From assembly GCF_009671205.1 (NCBI RefSeq), contig NZ_CP045309.1, forward strand, positions 4,774,001 to 4,838,000: a DNA stretch of 64,000 nucleotides, read 5' to 3'. The stretch is from Micromonospora terminaliae (GTDB lineage: Bacteria > Actinomycetota > Actinomycetes > Mycobacteriales > Micromonosporaceae). Positions 8,530 to 15,066 of the stretch are shown here, piece by piece. The first letter of the stretch is position 1. The number at the start of each line of letters is the position of its first letter. The notes beneath the pieces are model-generated. The model saw only the letters and a list, made by a program, of their open reading frames with translations. It did no database searches and had not been told where the DNA came from. Both the position numbers and the translations under genes were made by a program.

Positions 8530-9903
8530 TCACACACCGACCAGCTTACGCGGCCCCCGCCGCAGGTACACCGCCCAGGTCACCAGGAAACAGAGCGCGT
8601 ACCAGGCGATGAAGGCCAGGTAGGCGGCGTCGGCGGTGCCGGAGGCCAGGAACGACTGCCGGAACGCCACGTTCACCAGCACGCCCCCCGACGCGCCCAC
8701 CGCCCCGGCGATGCCGATGAGCGCCCCGCAGCGCCGCCGAGCCCGCCGCTCGGCCGCCTCCCGGTCGCCGGCCAGCTCCGCCTCGGCGGCGGCCCGGGCC
8801 CGGAAGATCGCCGGGATCATCTTGTACGTCGAGCCGTTGCCGATCCCGGAGAAGACGAAGAGCGCCAGGAACCCGGCCAGGTAGAGCGGGAAGGACCGGT
8901 CCCGGGCGGCGTACAGCACCAGCCCCGCGCCGGCGGCCATCGCCACGAAGTTCCAGAAGGTGACCCGAGCCCCGCCGAGCCGGTCGGCGAGCTGGCCGCC
9001 GAACGGCCGGACCAGGGACCCGATCAGCGGCCCCAGGAAGGTCAGCCAGGCGGCGTCGACCGGGGTGGGGAACCGGTCGTGGAACTGGAGCTGGAGCACC
9101 TGGCCGAAGGCGAAGCCGAAGCCGATGAACGAGCCGAACGTGCCGACGTAGAGCAGGGACATCACCCAGGTGTGCGGGTCCCGGGCCGCCGCACGCAGCG
9201 CGCCGGGCTCGTTGCGCGCCCCGGGGAGGTTGTCCAGCCCCCGCGCCGCGGCCAGCGCCGCGAGCACGATCAGCGGCAGGTAGACCGCCGGCACCAGCCG
9301 GGGGTACGCGGCCCCGGCGGTGGCCAGCACCGCCAGCCCGACGAGCTGCACGGCCGGCACGCCGAGGTTGCCGCCGCCGGCGTTGAGCCCGAGCGCGCGG
9401 CCCTTGAGCCGCTCGGGGAAGAACAGGTTGATGTTCGCCATGGAGGAGGCGAAGTTGCCGCCGCCCACGCCGGTCAGGCAGGCCAGCACCATGAGCGTGG
9501 CGTACGACACGCCGGGCTCGATCAGCACCGCCATGGGCACGGCCGGCACCAGCAGGAGCAGCGCGCTCACGACCGTCCAGTTCCGCCCGCCGAACCGGGC
9601 CACCGCCAGCGTGTACGGCAGCCGCAGCACCGCGCCCAGCGCCGCCGGCACGGCGGTGAGCAGGAACTTGCCGGCCGGGTCGATGCCGTATTCGGGGCCC
9701 AGGAAGAGCACCATGACCGACCAGAGGCTCCACACGGAGAAGCCCACGTGCTCGGCGAAGATCGAGACGTACAGGTTGCGGCGGGCGACCGGCGCGCCGG
9801 TCGTGGCCCAGAACCGCGGGTCCTCGGGGCGCCATTCGGCGATCCGTCCCGGGCGGCCGGTCTCGGCCGGGGCCAGGGTGCCGGGGGAAGCAAGCGTGCT
9901 CAC
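8530..9903 (-). CDS. narK: NarK-type nitrate/nitrite MFS transporter
   Basis: A 457-aa MFS transporter with about 12 TM helices that moves nitrate and/or nitrite across the membrane. The nitrate-signature glycine-rich stretch is clear in TM5 (TGVGGGNFASSMANINLFFP, then GLNAGGGNLG). The SFIGFGFAFGQVLQ segment in TM7-8 also fits NarK proteins. A hydrophilic N-terminus of about 40 residues ends RPEDPRFWATTG. GTG 9903 is supported by GAGGAGGAG 5-7 bases upstream. A GlnR-box-like array lies upstream at 9950-9987. It faces away from the nitrate/nitrite reductase genes 1.6 kb further on and should supply their substrate. Confidence 0.93.
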   Translation of the reverse strand: MSTLASPGTLAPAETGRPGRIAEWRPEDPRFWATTGAPVARRNLYVSIFAEHVGFSVWSLWSVMVLFLGPEYGIDPAGKFLLTAVPAALGAVLRLPYTLAVARFGGRNWTVVSALLLLVPAVPMAVLIEPGVSYATLMVLACLTGVGGGNFASSMANINLFFPERLKGRALGLNAGGGNLGVPAVQLVGLAVLATAGAAYPRLVPAVYLPLIVLAALAAARGLDNLPGARNEPGALRAAARDPHTWVMSLLYVGTFGSFIGFGFAFGQVLQLQFHDRFPTPVDAAWLTFLGPLIGSLVRPFGGQLADRLGGARVTFWNFVAMAAGAGLVLYAARDRSFPLYLAGFLALFVFSGIGNGSTYKMIPAIFRARAAAEAELAGDREAAERRARRRCGALIGIAGAVGASGGVLVNVAFRQSFLASGTADAAYLAFIAWYALCFLVTWAVYLRRGPRKLVGV

Positions 9904-9949
9904 GGCGACTCCTCCTCGTCGGTGACGAGGGGGACGCTAGGAACGGGCG

Positions 9950-9987
9950 GTTTCCCGGCCGTCGCCGCCCGGGGTCGGCGGCGATAC
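9950..9987 (-). promoter_or_regulatory. GlnR-box-like tandem array upstream of narK
   Basis: Read on the minus strand: GTATC-n6-GACCC-n6-GCGAC-n6-GAAAC. This follows the known actinobacterial GlnR layout gTnAC-n6-GaAAC repeated with 6-base spacers. The proximal GAAAC is perfect, GCGAC and GTATC match 4 of 5, and GACCC matches 3 of 5. It lies about 47-84 bases before the narK start. Confidence 0.4.
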
Positions 9988-10025
9988 GGGGACCGCACGT
10001 CCGGCGCCGGGCGGCGGTGAGGCGC

Positions 10026-10319
10026 TCAGATCTCCTGGAGGATCCGCAGCGCGCGGCCGACCCGCTGCATTGTCTCGGTGTCGGCCACGTCGACGCACTC
10101 GGTGAACCACTTCTTCATGGGCGAGGAGAGCCGGTCGGGCATCACCACGTAGGTGCCCATCGGCACGGCCAGGGGCGAGTCGCGGAGCAGCGACTCCTCG
10201 ACCACCTCGACCACGATCACGATCGGCACGGCGGTGGAGTTGTAGACGTCGGAGCTGATGACCAGGCCGAGCCGTTCCCGGGCGCCGGAGATGCGCCAGA
10301 CCTCTCCCCTACGCAGCAC
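10026..10319 (-). CDS. MazF/PemK-like toxin (predicted endoribonuclease)
   Basis: A 97-aa protein of MazF/PemK type: N-terminal RRGEVWRI strand, the GLVISSDVYN region, VVVEVVEES, then the GTYVVMPDRLSSPMKKW core where these toxins place substrate-binding residues. MazF toxins cleave mRNA at short motifs. GTG 10319 overlaps the upstream antitoxin gene by 11 bases, the classic antitoxin-first arrangement. Family placement is by motif pattern, so it could be a degenerate or non-toxic member. Confidence 0.8.
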   Translation of the reverse strand: MLRRGEVWRISGARERLGLVISSDVYNSTAVPIVIVVEVVEESLLRDSPLAVPMGTYVVMPDRLSSPMKKWFTECVDVADTETMQRVGRALRILQEI

Positions 10320-10569
10320 TCGTGCGCCCGCCGCCGAACAGCGCGTCGTCGACCAGCGCGGCCTCCCGGGCGTCGGCCAGCGCGGCGGACTCCAGGTCCA
10401 GGCCGGCGCGGGCGACCGCCTCGGCGTGCGCGGTGAAGACCTCGCGCAGCGCCTTCTCCCGCGCGGCCTGGTCCATCCAGGCGGAGAGGGAGAGCCCTTC
10501 CCGCTTGGCGAACCGGCGCGCCTCCTCGATCGTCTCGTCGGAGAACGACAGTGTCACCTTGGCGGTCAT
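10309..10569 (-). CDS. MazE-like antitoxin (ribbon-helix-helix type)
   Basis: An 86-aa acidic protein. The N-terminus TAKVTLSFSDETIEEARRFAKREG reads as a strand plus two helices of a ribbon-helix-helix DNA-binding domain. The rest is an Ala/Glu-rich helix suited to wrapping the toxin. ATG 10569 is chosen because a promoter (TGACTG-n17-TAATCT) places the transcription start on that A, giving a leaderless mRNA. The in-frame GTG at 10587 would lie upstream of the -10 box. An inverted repeat over the promoter suits autorepression. Confidence 0.8.
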   Translation of the reverse strand: MTAKVTLSFSDETIEEARRFAKREGLSLSAWMDQAAREKALREVFTAHAEAVARAGLDLESAALADAREAALVDDALFGGGRTSAA

Positions 10570-10576
10570 GCCCGAC

Positions 10577-10606
10577 AGATTACCCACTGGTATGACCGCC
10601 AGTCAT
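10577..10606 (-). promoter_or_regulatory. Leaderless promoter and operator of the toxin-antitoxin pair
   Basis: On the minus strand -35 TGACTG (10600-10605), a 17-base spacer and -10 TAATCT (10577-10582). The predicted start is at 10569, the first base of the ATG. Nested inverted repeats ATGAC-n5-GTCAT (10592-10606) and ACTGG-n8-CCAGT (10586-10603) cover the -35 and spacer, as expected for antitoxin autoregulation. Confidence 0.55.
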
Positions 10607-10647
10607 CCCCGCTCGCACCGGTCGCCGAACCGGACAGCCGGGCACGC

Positions 10648-11343
10648 TCAGGGACGCCGCCCCCCGAACACCGCGAACCGCCACTCCTTGAAGAAGCAGT
10701 CCACGTCGGCCAGGCCGGCCTCGCTGAGCCAGCGGCACTGGTCGGCCACCGGCGCGGGCCGGTCGTGCCGCATCCGCTCCCGGGCTCCGGCGATCTCCGC
10801 GGCGTCCGAGCCCAGCTCCGTGATCCGGGCCGTCCAGACCTCGTCGTAGCGCCGGTCGAGGGCCGGCGTCGGCCCGGCCACCTGCTCGGCGTTGACGAAG
10901 ACGCCGCCCGGCGCCAGCGCCTCGGCCACCCGGCGGTAGAGCGCCCGCTTGCCGTCGTCGTCCAGGTGGTGGATGGCGAGCGCGGAGACCACCGCGTCGT
11001 AGCGGCCGGCGGGCAGCGGATCGGCCAGGTCGGCGAGCACGGTGCGGTGCGGCACCTCCCGGGCGGCCAGGTGACCGGTGGCCACCGCGAGCATGCCGGG
11101 CGCGCCGTCGACCAGGGTCAGCCGGACCCCGGGGACCGCCGCGGCCAGCAGCAGGGAGAGCAGCCCGGTGCCCGCGCCCAGGTCCAGCACCTCGGGGGTA
11201 CGCCCCGCGGCGAGCGCCGCCCGCAGCGGGGGCGCGGCCACCTCGACGGCCGTGCCGTAGAAGGCGTCGAAGCAGGGCACCAGCCGGCGCCGGGCCGCGT
11301 CGTAGCTGCCCGCCACCGCGTCGAACGCGTCCGCCACACCCAT
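10648..11343 (-). CDS. Class I SAM-dependent methyltransferase
   Basis: A 231-aa Rossmann-fold methyltransferase. Motif I is VLDLGAGTGLLSLLL near residue 50, followed by the acidic residue of motif II (LTLVDGAP), YDAVVSALAIHHL (motif IV) and LAPGGVFVNAEQV (motif VI). The N-terminus FDAVAGSYDAARRRL is typical of UbiE/Methyltransf_25-like enzymes acting on small molecules. The substrate is not indicated. It is transcribed away from the nitrate reductase operon and has its own promoter-like elements, so a role in nitrate use is not implied. Confidence 0.85.
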   Translation of the reverse strand: MGVADAFDAVAGSYDAARRRLVPCFDAFYGTAVEVAAPPLRAALAAGRTPEVLDLGAGTGLLSLLLAAAVPGVRLTLVDGAPGMLAVATGHLAAREVPHRTVLADLADPLPAGRYDAVVSALAIHHLDDDGKRALYRRVAEALAPGGVFVNAEQVAGPTPALDRRYDEVWTARITELGSDAAEIAGARERMRHDRPAPVADQCRWLSEAGLADVDCFFKEWRFAVFGGRRP

Positions 11344-11356
11344 CGCACGCCTCCCA

Positions 11357-11407
11357 ATATCCGAGATATGTGTCCCACATTCTAAGCCCTGCCGACCGGC
11401 CCGTCAC
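11357..11407 (-). promoter_or_regulatory. Promoter and palindrome upstream of the methyltransferase
   Basis: Minus strand: GTGACG (11402-11407), 17 bases, TAGAAT (11379-11384), predicting a start near 11372. A palindrome ATATC-TCG-GATAT (11357-11369) lies just after that start, in an AT-rich patch unusual for this DNA. It looks like an operator for an unidentified regulator. Confidence 0.45.
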
Positions 11408-11429
11408 TCCCGTGCGGTGTGAGGTGCTC

Positions 11430-11467
11430 TTGACAGGACCGAAACAGAAGGGACCCGGACCGGAAAC
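11430..11467 (+). promoter_or_regulatory. Tandem GlnR box upstream of the nitrate reductase operon
   Basis: TTGAC-n6-GAAAC-n6-GACCC-n6-GAAAC with exact 6-base spacers and two GAAAC b-sites 22 bp apart. This is the published actinobacterial GlnR arrangement (gTnAC-n6-GaAAC in tandem). TTGAC matches the a-site at every specified base except the weakly conserved first G. GACCC is the weak unit. The array ends 24 bases before the ATG at 11492, so either the mRNA is nearly leaderless and GlnR covers the -35 region, or the real start is further downstream. Confidence 0.65.
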
Positions 11468-11491
11468 CGCCCCCGGGCACGCTTTTCCGGC

Positions 11492-13600
11492 ATGACAGAC
11501 GGTGCACGGCTGGCGACGCAACCGGGGGCCCGGCCCCGGGAGGCGGCCACGCACTGCCCGTACTGCGCCCTCCAGTGCGGCATGGTGCTCCGCGAGAACG
11601 GGGCACGCGTCGAGGTCGCGGCCCGGGACTTCCCCACCAACCGCGGCGGCCTCTGCCAGAAGGGCTGGACCGCCGCCGACCTGCTCGACCACCCGGACCG
11701 GCTGACCACCCCGCTGCTGCGCGACCGGCCCGGCGGTGAGCTGCGCCCGGCGGGCTGGGACGAGGCGCTCGACCGGGTCGCCGGCGGGCTGCGGGCGATC
11801 CAGGAGCGGCACGGGCGGGACGCCGTCGCGGTCTTCGGCGGCGGCGGGCTGACCAACGAGAAGGCGTACGCGCTCGGCAAGTTCGCCCGGGTGGCGCTGG
11901 GCACCCGGCACATCGACTACAACGGACGCTGGTGCATGTCCTCCGCGGCGGCGGCCGGGCTGCGCGCCTTCGGCGTCGACCGGGGACTCCCCTTCCCCCT
12001 GGCCGACCTGGGCCGGGCCGACACCCTGCTGCTGGTCGGCGCGAACCCCGCCGAGACCATGCCGCCGCTCATGCGCCACCTGGCCGACCAGCGCGAGCGG
12101 GGCGGCCGGCTCATCGTCGTCGACCCCCGGCTCACCGCCACCGCCCGCCAGGCCGACCTGCACCTGCAACCGCTGCCCGGCACCGACCTGGCGGTGGCGA
12201 ACGCGCTCCTGCACATCGCACTCACCGAGGGCTGGCTCGACCGGGCGTACGTGGCCGACCGGACCACCGGCTTCGACGAGGTACGGCGGACCGTGGCGGG
12301 CTGCTGGCCGGCCGAGGCGGAACGGCTCTCCGGAGTGCCGGTGGCCGACCTGGAGGCCACCGCCCGGGCTCTGGCCACCGTGGACCGCGCGGTCATCCTC
12401 ACCGCACGCGGCGCCGAGCAGCACGCCAAGGGCGTCGACACGGTGACCGCGTTCATCAACCTGGCGCTCGCGCTGGGCCTGCCCGGCCGCCCCGGCTCCG
12501 GTTACGGCTGCCTCACCGGCCAGGGCAACGGGCAGGGCGGCCGGGAGCACGGGCAGAAGGCCGACCAGCTCCCCGGCTACCGGCGGATCGACGACCCCGC
12601 GGCCCGCGCGCACGTGGCCGGGGTCTGGGGCGTGGACCCCACGACGCTGCCCGGACCCGGCGTACCGGCCTATCAGCTCCTCGACTCGCTCGGCACCGCG
12701 CACGGCCCCCGGGCCCTGCTGGTCTTCGGCTCGAACCCGGTGGTGTCGGCGCCCCGCGCGGCCCGGGTCGAGTCCCGGCTGCGCGACCTGGACCTGCTGG
12801 TGGTGGCCGACTTCCTTCGCTCCGAAACCGCCGAACTCGCCGACGTGGTGCTGCCCGTCGCCCAGTGGGCCGAGGAGGACGGCACCATGACCAACCTGGA
12901 GGGCCGGGTGCTGCGCCGCCGGGCGCTGCGTCAACCACCCCCCGGCGTCCGCACCGACCTGGCCGTCCTGGCCGGGCTGGCGGCCCGCCTCGACGCGCCC
13001 GGCGCGTTCCCCACCGACCCGGCGGCGGTCTTCGCCGAGCTGCGCCGGGCCTCGGCCGGCGGCCCGGCCGACTACGCCGGGGTCAGCTGGGACCGGATCG
13101 ACGCCGGCAGCGGCGTCTTCTGGCCCTGCCCGGACGCGGACGGGCCGGACACCCCGCGCCTCTTCGCCGACCGGTTCCCCACCCCGGACGGCCGGGCCCG
13201 GTTCCGCGCCGTGACCCACCGGCCGGCCGCCGAGCCGGTCTGCGCCGACTACCCGCTGCACTTCACCACCGGCCGGGTGCTCGCCCACTACCAGTCCGGC
13301 ACACAGACCCGGCGGGTCGCCGCGCTGCGCCGGGCCGCCCCCGGCGGCTTCGTCGAGCTGCACCCCGACCTGGCCGGCCGGCTCGGGGTGGCCGAGGGCG
13401 AGGAGGTCCGGGTGGTCTCGCGCCGGGGCGAGCTGCGCGCGCCGGCCCGGCTCAGCCCGGCGATCCGGCCGGACACCGTCTTCGCACCGTTCCACTGGGC
13501 CGGCGTGGCGCGGGCCAACTCGGTGACCAACGACGCCGTCGACCCGGTCTCCGGGATGCCGGAGTTCAAGATCTGCGCCGTCCGGGTGGAGAAGGCATGA
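11492..13600 (+). CDS. nasA: Assimilatory nitrate reductase catalytic subunit (Mo-bisMGD)
   Basis: A 702-aa molybdopterin oxidoreductase reducing nitrate to nitrite in the cytoplasm. The 4Fe-4S site is near the N-terminus (CPYCALQCGM at about residues 22-31, closing Cys in CQKGW near 55). The body has the molybdopterin domain motifs NGRWCMSSAAAA, LVGANPAETMPP, TGQGNGQGGREHGQKADQLP and VFGSNPVVSAP. The last ~110 residues form the dinucleotide-binding domain. There is no signal peptide, which supports assimilatory rather than periplasmic use. Naming differs among species (nasA, nasC, narB). The stop overlaps the next start (ATGA). Confidence 0.93.
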   Translation: MTDGARLATQPGARPREAATHCPYCALQCGMVLRENGARVEVAARDFPTNRGGLCQKGWTAADLLDHPDRLTTPLLRDRPGGELRPAGWDEALDRVAGGLRAIQERHGRDAVAVFGGGGLTNEKAYALGKFARVALGTRHIDYNGRWCMSSAAAAGLRAFGVDRGLPFPLADLGRADTLLLVGANPAETMPPLMRHLADQRERGGRLIVVDPRLTATARQADLHLQPLPGTDLAVANALLHIALTEGWLDRAYVADRTTGFDEVRRTVAGCWPAEAERLSGVPVADLEATARALATVDRAVILTARGAEQHAKGVDTVTAFINLALALGLPGRPGSGYGCLTGQGNGQGGREHGQKADQLPGYRRIDDPAARAHVAGVWGVDPTTLPGPGVPAYQLLDSLGTAHGPRALLVFGSNPVVSAPRAARVESRLRDLDLLVVADFLRSETAELADVVLPVAQWAEEDGTMTNLEGRVLRRRALRQPPPGVRTDLAVLAGLAARLDAPGAFPTDPAAVFAELRRASAGGPADYAGVSWDRIDAGSGVFWPCPDADGPDTPRLFADRFPTPDGRARFRAVTHRPAAEPVCADYPLHFTTGRVLAHYQSGTQTRRVAALRRAAPGGFVELHPDLAGRLGVAEGEEVRVVSRRGELRAPARLSPAIRPDTVFAPFHWAGVARANSVTNDAVDPVSGMPEFKICAVRVEKA

Positions 13601-15066
13601 CCGAGCGCATCGTGATCGTGGGATACGGCATGGCGGGCGCCCGCCTCGCCGCCGAGCTGCACGCCCGGGGCGGGGACCGGAAGGTGACCGTGCTCGGGGC
13701 GGAGCCGCACCGGGCGTACAACCGGATCCTGCTCTCCACCCTGCTCGCCGGGAAGATCGGCGAGCCGGACGTCGAGCTGGTCGAGGTCGCCGGGCAGGGC
13801 GCGGACGTCCGCACCGGCACCGCGGTCACCGCGGTCGACCGGGCCGCCCGGGAGGTACGCACCGCCGACGGTGACCGGCACGGCTACGACCACCTGGTCC
13901 TGGCCACCGGCAGCCGGGCCCTGGTGCCGCCGCTGCCCGGGCTCGACCCGCTGCCCGACCGGGTGGTCCCGTTCCGCACCCTGGACGACTGCCGGCGGAT
14001 CCTCGCCGCGGCCCGGGGCGCCCGCCGGGCGCTGGTGCTCGGCGGCGGGCTGCTCGGGCTGGAGGCGGCCCGCGGGCTCGCCGCCCGGGGCCTCGACGTG
14101 ACCGTGGTCCACCCGGTCGGGCACCTCATGGAACGGCAGCTCGACGAGCCGGCCGGGGCGGTCCTCGCCGGCACCCTCGCCGGGCTCGGGGTACGCACCC
14201 GGCTGGGCGTCCCGGCGACCGGGGTGGCCGCCGACGCCGACGGGATCCGCCTCGACCTCGGCGACGGCGGCTCGCTCGCGGCCGACCTGCTGGTCCTCTC
14301 CTGCGGCGTACGCCCGGACACCGCGCTGGCGGCCACGGCGGGGCTGGCCGTGGACCGGGGCGTGCTGGTGGACGACCGGATGCGCACGAGCGACCGGCGG
14401 ATCTCGGCCATCGGCGACTGCGCCCAGCACGACGGCACGCTGACCGGGCTGGTCGCCCCGGCGTGGGCGCAGGCCCGGGTGGTGGCCGAGGTGCTGACCG
14501 GCGACGATCCGCTGGTCCGCTACCGGCCCCGGCCGGTGGTCACCCGGCTCAAGGCGGCCGGGATCGACCTGGCCGCCATGGGCGACGCGTCCGGTGCGCC
14601 GGACGGGGGCGGGCCGGTCGAGGAGCTGACCTTCGCCGACCCGGCCCGGGGCACGTACGCCCGGCTGCGAATCCGCGACGAGCGGCTGACCGGCGCGATC
14701 CTGCTCGGCGACAACCCGGCGGTCGGCACCGTGGTGCAGCTCTTCGACCGGGGTGCGCCGGTGCCGGCGGACCGGCGCTCGCTGCTGCTCGGGCGGGCGT
14801 TCGGCGCCGCACCGGCCGCACCCGCCGCGTCCCCGGCGCTCATGCCGGACGCGGCCACGGTGTGCCAGTGCAACGACGTGAGCAAGGGCGCGCTGGTGGC
14901 GTGCTGGCGCGCCGGCGCCCGGACCGTCGCGGCGCTGTCCGGGGCCACCCGGGCGGCCACCGGCTGCGGCGGCTGCCGGGACGCGGTTGCCGGCATCGCG
15001 GGCTGGCTCGCCGAGGTGGATCCGGTGGCAGGTGACGGGATGGACCGTGTGGAGGTGACGCGATGA
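13597..15066 (+). CDS. FAD/NAD(P)H oxidoreductase with C-terminal BFD [2Fe-2S] domain (nitrate reductase electron-transfer protein)
   Basis: 489 aa. The N-terminal FAD site is VIVGYGMAGARLAAEL, the NAD(P)H site LVLGGGLLGLEAARGL near residue 150, and the FAD-closing motif AIGDCAQHDG near 270. The C-terminal ~50 residues are a bacterioferritin-associated-ferredoxin-like domain with CQC and CGGC motifs spaced about 32 residues apart. It resembles the front half of NirB and B. subtilis NasB, so it most likely passes NAD(P)H electrons to the nitrate reductase just upstream (4-base overlap). It lacks a sirohaem domain and is not itself a nitrite reductase. Confidence 0.88.
   Translation: MTERIVIVGYGMAGARLAAELHARGGDRKVTVLGAEPHRAYNRILLSTLLAGKIGEPDVELVEVAGQGADVRTGTAVTAVDRAAREVRTADGDRHGYDHLVLATGSRALVPPLPGLDPLPDRVVPFRTLDDCRRILAAARGARRALVLGGGLLGLEAARGLAARGLDVTVVHPVGHLMERQLDEPAGAVLAGTLAGLGVRTRLGVPATGVAADADGIRLDLGDGGSLAADLLVLSCGVRPDTALAATAGLAVDRGVLVDDRMRTSDRRISAIGDCAQHDGTLTGLVAPAWAQARVVAEVLTGDDPLVRYRPRPVVTRLKAAGIDLAAMGDASGAPDGGGPVEELTFADPARGTYARLRIRDERLTGAILLGDNPAVGTVVQLFDRGAPVPADRRSLLLGRAFGAAPAAPAASPALMPDAATVCQCNDVSKGALVACWRAGARTVAALSGATRAATGCGGCRDAVAGIAGWLAEVDPVAGDGMDRVEVTR

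Noticed and set aside
10570..10587. GTG start at 10587 for the antitoxin
   Set aside because: It lies upstream of the -10 box, has no ribosome-binding site, and adds residues not belonging to the ribbon-helix-helix fold.
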